64,000 nucleotides of DNA from Streptomyces sp. RerS4 (GCF_023515955.1 NZ_CP097322.1:4512501-4576500); one strand, 5' to 3'. Positions 52,209 to 60,327 are shown, counted from the first letter of the stretch. The notes: generated by a model from the sequence alone, not told the origin. Program-made: numbers and translations.

Positions 52209-52897
52209 TGAGCATCCGCGTCCGCGTCCTGATCGCCGACGACGACCCGGTCGTCCGGGCGGGCCTGAGCGCCCTGCTGTCCGCTACGGAGGACCTCCGG
52301 GTGGTGGCGGAAGCAAGAGACGGCCGCGAGGCCTTGCGTCTGACCCGCCTCCACACTCCGGACGTGATCCTGCTGGACGTCCGCATGCCGGGCGTCGACG
52401 GCATCTCCGCCCTCCCGCACCTGGTCACCCTGGCCCCGGTCCTGATGCTGACCCACAGCCGCGACGCGGGCACCGTACGGGAGGCGCTGCTGCTGGGGGC
52501 GGGCGGCTATCTGGTCCACGGCGAGTTCACCGCCGACGACCTGATCCGCGCGGTCCGCGACGTCCGCGAGGGCCGCGCCCACTTCACGACGACGGCCGCG
52601 ACGGCCCTCCTCGCGAACCTCCGCGCCTCTTCGCAACCGCAACGGACTGTGGCATCCTCGACGGAGCGGATGCACAACTCGATGACGTACGGCCTGAGTT
52701 CGCGGGAGGCGGAGATCATGGACCTGATCGCGTCCGGGATGAGCAACCAGCAGATCGCCGGAGCGTGCTTCATCAGCGAGAAGACGGTCAAGAACCACAT
52801 CAACCGCATCTTCGCGAAGCTCCAGAGCGCCACCCGCAGCGAAGCGATAGCCCGCTGGCTCGGAACCGCCCGTCCGGAAGTGACCGGCCATGGCTGA
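52208..52897 (+). CDS. NarL/LuxR-type response regulator inside the pilus operon
   Basis: 229 residues. Receiver domain with acidic pocket D11-D12 and phospho-acceptor D57 in ILLDVRMPGVDG. The LuxR-type HTH near 160-225 is GLSSREAEIMDLIASGMSNQ then ACFISEKTVKNHINRIFAKL. No histidine kinase is in the window, so it is an orphan here. Its start overlaps tadC by one base and it precedes the pilin by 110 bp; it may control pilin transcription from that gap. Confidence 0.9.
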   Translation: MSIRVRVLIADDDPVVRAGLSALLSATEDLRVVAEARDGREALRLTRLHTPDVILLDVRMPGVDGISALPHLVTLAPVLMLTHSRDAGTVREALLLGAGGYLVHGEFTADDLIRAVRDVREGRAHFTTTAATALLANLRASSQPQRTVASSTERMHNSMTYGLSSREAEIMDLIASGMSNQQIAGACFISEKTVKNHINRIFAKLQSATRSEAIARWLGTARPEVTGHG

Positions 52898-53007
52898 CCA
52901 CCCCCCACAGTGGGTCCGCCTTTGGGCCCCGGGACCCTTGGTGACGACCCGTAACCCAACGTACCGTCCGCAAACCGACACCGCCCCCGGCCCGGGAGGA
53001 ACCCCCC

Positions 53008-53253
53008 ATGTCACACGACACGCTGCTGAAGGCATCGGTGGAGGCGAAGCTCCGCCTGACCGCGTGGACGGACACGGCGGTATCGCACCTCCGCAAGCGC
53101 CACGCCGCCCACGACAGAGGCCAGACCGCGTTCGAGTACCTGGGCATCATCCTGGTCGTGATCGTCATCATCGGAGCGATCGTCGGCTCGGGCATCGGGA
53201 CCGAGATCACCACGAGGATCAAGAAGGCAGTGACGGACATCAAAGCCGGCTGA
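53008..53253 (+). CDS. flp: Flp-type major pilin
   Basis: 81 residues. Class III prepilin leader: DRGQTAFEYLGIILVVIVII with cleavage at G38-Q39, E43 at +5 and Tyr44 next to it, the Flp signature. The mature pilin is about 43 residues. The leader is long, with a basic helix. A strong GGGAGGA site is 5 bases before the ATG, suiting high expression. The 110-bp gap upstream likely holds its own promoter. Its stop shares a base with the next ATG. Confidence 0.92.
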   Translation: MSHDTLLKASVEAKLRLTAWTDTAVSHLRKRHAAHDRGQTAFEYLGIILVVIVIIGAIVGSGIGTEITTRIKKAVTDIKAG

Positions 53254-53909
53254 TGGGGGCGCGGTTCACGTCTGACTCCAGCCGCGGGCAGGCCTTCCCC
53301 ATCTACGTCGTGGTGGTGGCGGGTCTGCTCTTTGCTGCGCTGGCCCTGTTCGTCGTCGGCCAGGCCTCGGTGACGCGCAGCGACGCACAGGGCGCCGCCG
53401 ACGCCGCGGCCTTGGCGGCGGCCAAGGACGTACGTGATCACCTGGCTCCCGGGGTCAATCTGGTGGACCTGGAGCCCGAGGGGTGGGGCGAGATCCTCAA
53501 GGGGAATCTGTTCGCTCCCGGCCGTGGATGCGCGCAGGCCGATGTCTTCGCGGGGAAGAACGGTGCGAAGGCGTCGTGCACGGTGGCAGGGCTCAGCGTC
53601 ACCGTGGCCGTCGAGACGGAGCGGACGGTCGGCGATTCGGTCCTCCCCGGCACCGATGGCATGCACGGAACGGCCTCCGCCACGGCGGTGATCGAACCAC
53701 GCTGTCACCTCGGGGCCCTCCCGCCGGGCGGGGGAACTCCGACGCCGACGCCGGTGGGCACGGCTCCGCCGACGGATGGTCCGACACCCAAGCCCGCCAC
53801 GGTGACCATCGAGTGCAAGGGGGGCAAGGGGATCACGTTCGATCCTTCCAAGCCCGAACCGTGGCGCACAGTGGCGAGGGCGTTGTTCGATGTGCGCCTG
53901 GACAAATGA
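53253..53909 (+). CDS. TadG-like pilus-associated protein
   Basis: 218 residues, one-base overlap with flp. The N-terminus SSRGQAFPIYVVVVAGLLFA resembles the prepilin leaders nearby but lacks the +5 Glu. A membrane helix is followed by the TadG/putative Flp pilus-assembly motif SVTRSDAQGAADAAALAAAK. The extracellular part has four Cys and a Pro/Thr linker (PTPTPVGTAPPTDGPTPKPA). Confidence 0.8.
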   Translation: MGARFTSDSSRGQAFPIYVVVVAGLLFAALALFVVGQASVTRSDAQGAADAAALAAAKDVRDHLAPGVNLVDLEPEGWGEILKGNLFAPGRGCAQADVFAGKNGAKASCTVAGLSVTVAVETERTVGDSVLPGTDGMHGTASATAVIEPRCHLGALPPGGGTPTPTPVGTAPPTDGPTPKPATVTIECKGGKGITFDPSKPEPWRTVARALFDVRLDK

Positions 53910-53940
53910 CCATGAACGATCCGACAAGGAAGCAGCGCAG

Positions 53941-54537
53941 ATGAGCATTCGGCAGACGGCGAAGGTCCGTGGGGGAGCGGCTGCTGCTGTGGTGGCGGCC
54001 CTGGCTGTCGCATTGGCCGGGTGCGGCGTTGGGGACGACGCCAAGTCCCCGAATGATCCGAAGGATTCGCAGGCTGCGTCTCAGACCAAGGGGACGCCGC
54101 AGCCTCTCGCGCCGAGTGCCGGCGACAAGAACTCGGATCCCACGGTCGTGCTCGCCACGGTGAATGGAGCGAGCGGCATGACGATGGTCATCAACTCCGT
54201 TCAGCGCGACGCCGGCGGGTTCCTCACGGTGAACGGACAGATCAAGAACGCCGGCAGCGAGGTCTTCGCGGGCACGTCGGCATGGCGCGGCATCGAGTTG
54301 AAGGGCAGCGGGGAATCCGTGGCGGGTGCGACGCTGGTCGACAAGGCGGGCAAGAAGCGCTACTACGTCCTGAGGGACACGGAATCAAGGTGCCTGTGCA
54401 CTACCGGAATCTCCAGCGTCGCCGCCGGACAGACCGTGCCGTTCTTCGCTCAGTTTCCGGCCCCGCCCGCTTCCACTACCGAGGTTGAGTTCAGCCTCCC
54501 CACCTTCGCCTCGGCAACCGTCAAAATTTCCGGGTGA
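53941..54537 (+). CDS. Lipoprotein of the Tad locus
   Basis: 198 residues. Signal peptide with lipobox VALAGC (lipidated Cys about 28), a Ser/Pro/Lys-rich linker, then a beta-sandwich-like domain (MTMVINSVQRDAGGFLTVNG) with a Cys pair RCLCTTG. Resembles extracellular DUF4352-like domains. Function unknown; co-directional with flp-tadG and the OmpA-domain gene, with gaps of 31 and 4 bp. Confidence 0.75.
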   Translation: MSIRQTAKVRGGAAAAVVAALAVALAGCGVGDDAKSPNDPKDSQAASQTKGTPQPLAPSAGDKNSDPTVVLATVNGASGMTMVINSVQRDAGGFLTVNGQIKNAGSEVFAGTSAWRGIELKGSGESVAGATLVDKAGKKRYYVLRDTESRCLCTTGISSVAAGQTVPFFAQFPAPPASTTEVEFSLPTFASATVKISG

Positions 54538-54541
54538 CCTC

Positions 54542-55180
54542 ATGACGACACTGCATCGCGCGGCCGCAACGACAGCCATCTCCGCCCTGGTCATCGCCGG
54601 GGCCCATTTGATCGGTGCGACGGCGGCGTACGCCGATGACCCCCAGCCGTCCGTGCCACCCGGGACGGAGCCGTCAGCTGCCGCGCCCGTGGCGATCGAT
54701 TCGAATTCCCCCGGGCTCAAGATTCCGCAAGGGGGGACCCTCGCGCCGATCAAGGTGCTGGACATCGCCGAGGTCGTCGAGGATCTCGGCGGGGAGCAGC
54801 GGCGGCAGGAGACGAACCAGACCGTCATGATGGCGCTGCAGTCCGAGGTGCTGTTCCCCGAGAACAGCGCGGTGTTCAACGCCCAGGCCGCCGCCCGGAT
54901 ACAGGCCATCGCCAACGAGATCAACACCCAGAAGGCCACCCGCGTCCGCGTCTTCGGGTTCACCGACGACCAGGGCAGCTACGAGCACGGCAAGGAACTC
55001 TCCAAGCAGCGCGCCGACGCCGTGCAGGCGGAGCTGGCCAAATCCGTGACCAACCCCGGCGTCACCTACGACGTTCGCGGTTACAGCGAGGACTACCCGA
55101 TCGCCGACAACGGCACCGAAGAAGGCCGCAAGAAGAACCGCCGCGTGGAGATCACCTTCCCGCGCGGCGCGACCGGCTAA
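54542..55180 (+). CDS. OmpA-domain protein of the Tad locus
   Basis: 212 residues. Signal peptide (ATTAISALVIAGAHLIGATA, cleaved near AYA), a linker, then a C-terminal OmpA-like domain: LFPENSAVFNAQAAARIQAI, RVFGFTDDQGSYEHGKELSK and KKNRRVEITF. OmpA domains bind peptidoglycan, so it may tie pili to the cell wall. Its end overlaps the convergent TetR gene by 4 bp. Confidence 0.85.
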   Translation: MTTLHRAAATTAISALVIAGAHLIGATAAYADDPQPSVPPGTEPSAAAPVAIDSNSPGLKIPQGGTLAPIKVLDIAEVVEDLGGEQRRQETNQTVMMALQSEVLFPENSAVFNAQAAARIQAIANEINTQKATRVRVFGFTDDQGSYEHGKELSKQRADAVQAELAKSVTNPGVTYDVRGYSEDYPIADNGTEEGRKKNRRVEITFPRGATG

Positions 55181-55719
55181 GGCGGGGTCAGGAGCCGCTT
55201 CGCCGCCTCCCCGGCGCGGCGGGCCGGTTCCGGGCCCGGGTCGAGGGCGGCGACCACCGTGGCGCCCTCGACCAGGATCAGCAACTGGTCCGCCAGGACC
55301 GGGTCGGGGGTCAGCGTGCCGAGCAGCGACCGCAGCTCCGCCTTGTGGCGGCGTACGACGTCCAGCACCCCGGCCGGCCCCGCGCCGAGTTCCCCGTACG
55401 CGTTCAGGAACGCGCAGCCCCGGAAGTCCGGCTCCTGGAACCACCCCTCCAGCCACACGAAGACCGCCGCCACCGGGTCGGGCGCCCCGACCACCGCCTC
55501 CCGCAGGCTCGCCGTCCAGCGCCGGTCGCGCCGCTCCAGGTACGCCGTGACCAGCGCCTCCTTCGACGGGTAGAGCCGGTAGAGCCGCTTCAGCGCGACC
55601 CCGGACTCCGACCGGACGCGGTCCATCCCGACCGCCTGCACGCCCTCGGCGTAGAACAGCGCCTCCGCCGCGTCCAGCAGCCGGGTCCGGATCTGTTCGT
55701 CGTCTGTGCGGGGGTCCAT
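55177..55719 (-). CDS. TetR family regulator of the DUF1348 gene
   Basis: 180 residues. HTH: RTRLLDAAEALFYAEGVQAV then SGVALKRLYRLYPSKEALVT. The C-terminal part has the TetR_C_16-like pattern GCAFLNAYGELG. ATG 55719. Two palindromes lie 32-74 bp upstream, between it and the divergent DUF1348 gene, indicating autoregulation and control of that gene. Confidence 0.9.
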   Translation of the reverse strand: MDPRTDDEQIRTRLLDAAEALFYAEGVQAVGMDRVRSESGVALKRLYRLYPSKEALVTAYLERRDRRWTASLREAVVGAPDPVAAVFVWLEGWFQEPDFRGCAFLNAYGELGAGPAGVLDVVRRHKAELRSLLGTLTPDPVLADQLLILVEGATVVAALDPGPEPARRAGEAAKRLLTPP

Positions 55720-55750
55720 GAAGGAAGGGTAGTTCAGATCCGCTTGCCGC

Positions 55751-55793
55751 GAGAACGGTCGTTCTCTATCGTGAGGGAGAACGATCGTTCTCC
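55751..55793. promoter_or_regulatory. Twin TetR operators
   Basis: Site 1, GAGAACGGTCGTTCTC (55751-55766), and site 2, the perfect 18-bp palindrome GGAGAACGATCGTTCTCC (55776-55793), lie between the divergent genes with centres 26 bp apart. Site 2 is 21 bp before the DUF1348 ATG. Confidence 0.8.
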
Positions 55794-55814
55794 GCCTGTC
55801 CAGAGAGGCCCCGC

Positions 55815-56240
55815 ATGACCACCCCCGCCGTACGCCCGCCCCTTCCCCCCTTCACCGAGGAGTCCGCCCGAGCCAAGGTGCAGGCCGCCGAGGACGCGTG
55901 GAACAGTCGCGACCCCGAACGCGTCGCGCTCGCCTACACCGAGGACTCGGTCTGGCGTAACCGCGACCGCTTCCTCACCGGCCGCGACGAGATCCGCGCC
56001 TTCCTCGCCGACAAGTGGGAACGCGAACTCGACTACCGCCTCCGCAAGGAGCTGTGGGCCTACACCGGCAACCGCATCTCCGTCCGCTTCGAGTACGAGT
56101 GGCACGACGCGGCCGGCCAGTGGTTCCGCAGTCACGGCAACGAGCAGTGGGAGTTCGACCCCGACGGCCTCATGCGCCGCCGCGAGGCCAGCATCAACGA
56201 CGTCCCCATCACCCCCGAGGCCCGCCGCCTCCTCGCCTAG
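55815..56240 (+). CDS. DUF1348 (NTF2-like) protein
   Basis: 141 residues. VQAAEDAWNSRDPERVALAY, then SVWRNRDRFLTGRDEIRAFL and NEQWEFDPDGLMRRREASIN are the DUF1348 core, a cone-shaped NTF2/SnoaL-like fold. Small-molecule binding or isomerase-like activity is possible but not known. Sole apparent target of the divergent TetR. Confidence 0.85.
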   Translation: MTTPAVRPPLPPFTEESARAKVQAAEDAWNSRDPERVALAYTEDSVWRNRDRFLTGRDEIRAFLADKWERELDYRLRKELWAYTGNRISVRFEYEWHDAAGQWFRSHGNEQWEFDPDGLMRRREASINDVPITPEARRLLA

Positions 56241-56292
56241 CCAATCGACTCCACCCCGCTGCCCTGCGCGGCCTCCCGCGAGACCGTTAAAC

Positions 56293-56430
56293 GCTCCGAC
56301 CTGGCCGGACACGACCCCGGCCGGGGTCTTCGCCCGCACCGGACGACGACTCCTCGCCCTGGCCGCCGGCATCTGGCACAACTGGACCACGGGCGCCAAG
56401 ATCAAACGGTCTCTGATCGCCTACGACCAC
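56293..56430 (+). pseudogene. Transposase C-terminal remnant (IS982/IS5-like)
   Basis: An open frame reads TPAGVFARTGRRLLALAAGI, WHNWTTGAKIKRSLIAYDH, the typical C-terminus of Streptomyces IS982- or IS5-type transposases. The N-terminal part, catalytic residues, native stop (now CGA) and inverted repeats are absent. It lies just downstream of the DUF1348 gene and overlaps the 3' end of the next TetR gene. Family choice is uncertain. Confidence 0.7.
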
Positions 56431-57121
56431 CGAGAACATCGGACTCATTCATCTGGCGCGTGCCGCGCAGCCCGTCGAGGAGACGGGCGACGTGGGCGGG
56501 GGCGTCGGCGGGGTCGAGGGGGGCGTGGCCGACCAGGAGGCGGTACCAGAACGGGCCGAAGACCTGGTCGACCGCCAGATCCAGGTCGAGGCCGGGGGCA
56601 GAGGGGGTGCCGGTGCCGGTCTCGGTGTCGGGGTGGGTGGCCGGTGGCGGGAGCTCGCCGCGATCGGCGGCCCGCAGCAGGAGCTCCTTGAGGGCGCCGC
56701 GCCGGCTCTCCACCCACTGGCGGAAGGGCTCGGCGAAGTCCGGGTCGAGCTGAGCCTCGGCCATCAGGCCGCGCAGTGCCTTGACCCGTAGGGGATGTGC
56801 GGCGACGCGGTACAGGGCGGCGACGAACTCGGTGAGATCGCCGGCGAGGCTGCCGGTGTCCGGGGTGGGCATGCGGGCTTCCACGGTCGCGCGGTACGCG
56901 TCCATGACGAGCACCGGCTTGGACTTCCACCACCGGTAGACGGTGCTCTTGGCGACGTCGGCGCGTCTGGCGACGCCTTCCATGGTGACGCCCTGGTAAC
57001 CGACTTCCTCCAGGAGTTCGGCGGCGGCGGCGAGGACGGCATCGTGTGCCTCCTGGCTGCGGACGCGGCCTCCGGTGCGCGGCGGGCGGGTTCGCCTGGT
57101 GGGCGATGACTCTGCTGGCAC
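56402..57121 (-). CDS. TetR family regulator of the divergent hydrolase
   Basis: 239 residues from GTG 57121. HTH: VLAAAAELLEEVGYQGVTME then RADVAKSTVYRWWKSKPVLV, the AcrR/TetR_C_11-like type. The effector domain ends VARLLDGLRGTRQ. The last dozen codons (ESDVLGGRRRSETV) run antisense through the IS remnant, so the C-terminus was altered by the insertion. A 13-bp-arm palindrome 29 bp upstream is its likely operator. Confidence 0.85.
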   Translation of the reverse strand: MPAESSPTRRTRPPRTGGRVRSQEAHDAVLAAAAELLEEVGYQGVTMEGVARRADVAKSTVYRWWKSKPVLVMDAYRATVEARMPTPDTGSLAGDLTEFVAALYRVAAHPLRVKALRGLMAEAQLDPDFAEPFRQWVESRRGALKELLLRAADRGELPPPATHPDTETGTGTPSAPGLDLDLAVDQVFGPFWYRLLVGHAPLDPADAPAHVARLLDGLRGTRQMNESDVLGGRRRSETV

Positions 57122-57149
57122 GACGCCAACCGTAGCAGCGTGGTACCGT

Positions 57150-57181
57150 TTTATCGAAACGCGACGAAGCGTTTCGATAAA
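57150..57181. promoter_or_regulatory. TetR operator, 13-bp arms
   Basis: TTTATCGAAACGC (57150-57162) is the exact inverted repeat of GCGTTTCGATAAA (57169-57181), 6-bp spacer. It sits between the divergent TetR and hydrolase genes in an AT-rich patch. Confidence 0.8.
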
Positions 57182-57236
57182 TGGCCGGCGACCCGGCCGT
57201 CCCGCTCGGTCCGGCCGGCACTTCTGGGGGAGAACC

Positions 57237-57821
57237 ATGGGCACGATCGTCGTTTCACACGGATACGGCATGCAGAGCGGCGACCACTGGTACCCGTATC
57301 TGCGAGACGAACTGGCCGCCCAAGGCCACGAGGTGCGCGTCCCGCAGCTGCCGGACCCGCTCGCGCCGAGCGCGGACGCCTGGCTGAAGACGCTGGCTGA
57401 CGAGGTCTCCGCGTCCGGGGTGCCGGCCGCCGGGACCGTCCTCGTCGGGCACAGCCTCGGCGGCGTCAACGTGCTCCGACTGCTCGCCGGGCACGACACC
57501 GAGACCGAAGGGCCGTACGCCGGCGTCGTCCTCGTCGCCTCGATGGCCGGCGAGGTCGGCTACGACGCCCTCGCGTCCTTCTTCGACCCCGGCTTCGATT
57601 GGGCCCGCATCCGCCGCGCGGCCACGTCCTTCCGCGTCCTGCACGCGGCGGACGACCCGGTGACCGGCGCCGCCACGAGCGAGCACATCATGCGCTTCGT
57701 GACCGAGCTGGGAGCGACGGCGACGGTCACCGCCACCGGCGGCCACTTCCCCAGCACCGGCGACAGCCGCCCCCGCCTCCCCGAGGCCGCGAGGCTCGTC
57801 CGCGAACTGCTGGGCGCCTGA
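57237..57821 (+). CDS. RBBP9/YdeN family alpha/beta hydrolase
   Basis: 194 residues from ATG 57237 (GGGGGAGA upstream). IVVSHGYGMQSGDHWYPYLR, nucleophile in VLVGHSLGGVNVLRLL, acid in LHAADDPVTG and His in TATGGHFPSTGDSRP make a complete triad. Serine hydrolase of unknown substrate, inducible through the adjacent TetR. The TetR-hydrolase pair is flanked by IS remnants on both sides. Confidence 0.85.
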   Translation: MGTIVVSHGYGMQSGDHWYPYLRDELAAQGHEVRVPQLPDPLAPSADAWLKTLADEVSASGVPAAGTVLVGHSLGGVNVLRLLAGHDTETEGPYAGVVLVASMAGEVGYDALASFFDPGFDWARIRRAATSFRVLHAADDPVTGAATSEHIMRFVTELGATATVTATGGHFPSTGDSRPRLPEAARLVRELLGA

Positions 57822-57880
57822 CGGGGCCGACGGCCGGCCCGGAGCCCCGGCTCGCCGGGGTCCCGGGCCGCCGCGGGGCT

Positions 57881-58027
57881 CATGTCACGCCACTGAACGC
57901 CGGTGCGCACTCGGTGCGGAATCCCGTCGATCACCTGCCGGTGATCCCGCCACCTGCCACAACGCCTGTCGCTGACCGGCGGGAACGGCCGCAGCCGTTC
58001 CCGTGATCGACCAGACAAGTCCCAGCT
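57881..58027 (-). pseudogene. IS5-family transposase N-terminal remnant
   Basis: On the minus strand an open frame reads SRERLRPFPPVSDRRCGRWR, DHRQVIDGIPHRVRTGVQWR, DM. This is the DUF4096-type N-terminal domain common in Streptomyces IS5-group transposases. The sequence is cut off after WRDM at 57881. No DDE domain or terminal repeat is seen. The rest of the gap 57822-58186 has no gene; it includes the promoter region of the DUF1272 gene. Confidence 0.75.
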
Positions 58028-58186
58028 GGATGAGTCTGCTGCTTGCAAGCCCCGGGCGGTGGCCGGATGTTACGCAACGCTGTCCCTGTCGACACTGTCG
58101 GGTCAAGATCCCCGTTCCGAGAATGGGCACTCGGTTTCGTCCGGGCGGCACCCGGACGATGAACACGTGAACCTGTAAGGGGAGTC

Positions 58187-58402
58187 ATGGCACTGGAGAT
58201 GCGCGACCGCTGCGAGCGATGTGACACGGCGCTGTCGGAGGCTTCGTCAGCCCGCATATGCACGTACGAGTGCACGTTCTGTGTGTCCTGCGGCGATGCC
58301 ATGAGGGATACGTGTCCCAACTGCGGCGGTGAACTCGTCGCCCGCCCTCGCCGTGCGCCGGCCCCCGCTGCCGAGCGGACGATCAGTCGCGTTGGTCAGT
58401 GA
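58187..58402 (+). CDS. DUF1272 zinc-ribbon protein
   Basis: 71 residues. DRCERCDTAL, ICTYECTFCVSCGDAM and DTCPNCGGEL give eight-plus cysteines in CxxC pairs, binding probably two zincs; this is the DUF1272 signature. A basic Pro/Ala tail follows. AAGGGGA site before ATG 58187. Function unknown. Confidence 0.85.
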   Translation: MALEMRDRCERCDTALSEASSARICTYECTFCVSCGDAMRDTCPNCGGELVARPRRAPAPAAERTISRVGQ

Positions 58403-58556
58403 TCGTAGGCGGTGGGTGACCGCGCGCGGACGATCACGCCGCCGGGGGCGCGGCAGGGCCTGTCCCGTACGGTCGGCTCGGCCTTGGCGGCGGTCAGCGC
58501 GAACGTGATGGGGCGCAGCAGCCGTACTCGGGCCGGCTACCTGCCCGGGTGGGGCG

Positions 58557-59579
58557 TCAGTCTCTCGACGCCCCCAGGGTGCGCAAGGTTTCCGTGACGC
58601 GGTCGGCCTGGTGGGTGGTGCCGCGCACGTTGGGGTGCAGGACCGTGCAGGCCTCGCCCCGCGCGGGGATCGAGCGGCAGAGCTCGGACGGGGGATCGCT
58701 CTGGGTGCCCTCGCCGGTCAGGGTGTCCTTGATCCCGTACATCCAGCGCAGCTCCCCGCTCGCGCACACCCCGTGCCCGGCGCTGGAGGCGTACGTGTCC
58801 ACGTACGCGGCGCCCGCCCGCCCGGCTTCCTCCCGCAGGACGGTGTTGAGTCTGCGCTCCACGGAGTCGAGCCAGGCCGTGTCCCCCTTGGCGACGGTGC
58901 CGAGTTGGTTCCAGGAGCCCCAACCGCAGCCCGCCCCGTCGTCCACGACGGCCGGGTAGCCGACCACCGCCACCCCGGCGCGCGGGGCCCGCCTGCGGAT
59001 CTCGCCCAAGAGGGCGGTGAGGTCGGCTCGCAGAGTCGTGAAGCTCCGGTCGAGCTCACCCGCCGCCGCGCCCCGGGAGTAGTGCGTCGTGCAGGGGTTG
59101 CCCATCCCGAAGGCGGCGAGCCCCTTCTCCACGCAGGTGCGGACGATGTCGACGAAGCCGATCGAGTTGCCGCCGGCGCCCACCGTGACCAGGTCGGTGT
59201 CGGCGGAAACGGCGTGCACCTGGGGTGGTCGCGCGGCCCAGCCGCCCGGCGGCGGTACGGACGGCGGCCCCGTCAGTTCCGTCTGGGGTTCCAGCAGGCC
59301 GGCCCTGACCTCGGCCGCCGAGCACGTCACGTCCGTCAGCCGCGCGCCCAGCCGACGGGCCGCCTGCCGCGGGTAGTTCACCGCCGACCGGCCGCAACCG
59401 TCGTCCACGGCCCACGGCCGGACGAAGGCCCCCGCGCTGTACGAGTCACCCAGCGCCACGTAGTCGAGCGTGGCGGCCGAAGAGCCGGCGCCGGGCGCCG
59501 CCGCGGCGGGGGTCAGCGCGGCCGCCGCCGCGACCAGGGCGGTTGCGGCGGCGAGTGCGACGCGGGTCCGGGTGTTCAT
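58557..59579 (-). CDS. Secreted SGNH/GDSL hydrolase (lipase/esterase)
   Basis: 340 residues. Signal peptide (RVALAAATALVAAAAALTPA). Block I YVALGDSYSAG with nucleophile S46, block III in VTVGAGGNSIGF, and catalytic His in VLHPNVRGTTHQAD. Six Cys in the mature part can form the three disulphides usual in Streptomyces SGNH lipases (such as SCO7513-like phospholipase). The 154-bp gap to the DUF1272 gene shows no supported gene. Confidence 0.9.
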   Translation of the reverse strand: MNTRTRVALAAATALVAAAAALTPAAAAPGAGSSAATLDYVALGDSYSAGAFVRPWAVDDGCGRSAVNYPRQAARRLGARLTDVTCSAAEVRAGLLEPQTELTGPPSVPPPGGWAARPPQVHAVSADTDLVTVGAGGNSIGFVDIVRTCVEKGLAAFGMGNPCTTHYSRGAAAGELDRSFTTLRADLTALLGEIRRRAPRAGVAVVGYPAVVDDGAGCGWGSWNQLGTVAKGDTAWLDSVERRLNTVLREEAGRAGAAYVDTYASSAGHGVCASGELRWMYGIKDTLTGEGTQSDPPSELCRSIPARGEACTVLHPNVRGTTHQADRVTETLRTLGASRD

Positions 59580-59718
59580 GGCTACGCCTTCCGTCGAAGG
59601 CCGCCGGTGCCCGTCGCGACCGGCGGCTATGACGTAACGTAGCGGATTCGACTACGCAGAGTAGTCAATCGACGCGCAAACCACCCTCAGGAATGGTTCG
59701 CCGTCCCCCCAAGGGCCC

Positions 59719-60312
59719 CTACGCCTCGACCCCGTGCGCCCGCGTGATCAGGTCCGTCGCGACCTCCAGGGCCGCCAGCCGCGTCTCCTCCGGGTCGCCC
59801 TCCACGTGCTGGAGGAACATCATCCCCGCGTGCAGTGTGAACAGCGCGCTCACGCACCGCACCTGGTCCGTCAGCGGGCCCTCCTCCGTGCGCAGCAGTT
59901 CCACCAGCGTGAAGAGGCGCCTCTTGACGGTCTCGCCGATGCTGAGCTCGCGCATCGTCGCCTGGTTCTCCTGCATGAAGCGGTACAGCGAGGCGCCCTG
60001 CGCCATGGCCTCGCTGTAGCGGCGCAGCACCTCCCGCTTCATCTCCAGCGTCCGGGGTTGTTCCTGCGCCCACTCGATCAGCTCGTCGATCGGCCGGGTG
60101 AGGTCCTCGAAGACGCTGATGATGATGTCTTCCTTGGTCTTGAAGTGGTAGTACAGCGCCGCCTTCGTGACCTCCAGCCGCTCCGCGATCTCCCGGAGCG
60201 AGGTCTTCTCGTACCCCTGCTCGGCGAAGAGCTCCAGCGCGACGTCCTGAATGCGCTGGCGCGTGTTCCCGCGCCTGGCCTGCGGGCCCGCGCCGCTGGA
60301 GCTGCTGGACAT
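59719..60312 (-). CDS. TetR family repressor of the MFS exporter
   Basis: 197 residues. HTH: RQRIQDVALELFAEQGYEKT then LEVTKAALYYHFKTKEDIII. The C-terminal part is the TetR_C_33/AcrR-like type with LYRFMQENQATMRELSIGET. It is divergent from the DHA2 exporter with two long matching dyads between, the usual repressor-efflux pair. Confidence 0.92.
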   Translation of the reverse strand: MSSSSSGAGPQARRGNTRQRIQDVALELFAEQGYEKTSLREIAERLEVTKAALYYHFKTKEDIIISVFEDLTRPIDELIEWAQEQPRTLEMKREVLRRYSEAMAQGASLYRFMQENQATMRELSIGETVKRRLFTLVELLRTEEGPLTDQVRCVSALFTLHAGMMFLQHVEGDPEETRLAALEVATDLITRAHGVEA

Positions 60313-60327
60313 GACTCTCCCTACCGT

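Noticed and set aside
53008..53024. Alternative ATG-proximal starts for the Flp pilin to shorten the long leader
   Set aside because: The ATG at 53008 has the only strong ribosome site (GGGAGGA), and no start codon lies closer to the RGQ cleavage site with such a site.
58412..58597. Possible 61-codon gene on the plus strand
   Set aside because: No ribosome site, no recognisable motif, and it overlaps the end of the SGNH hydrolase gene.
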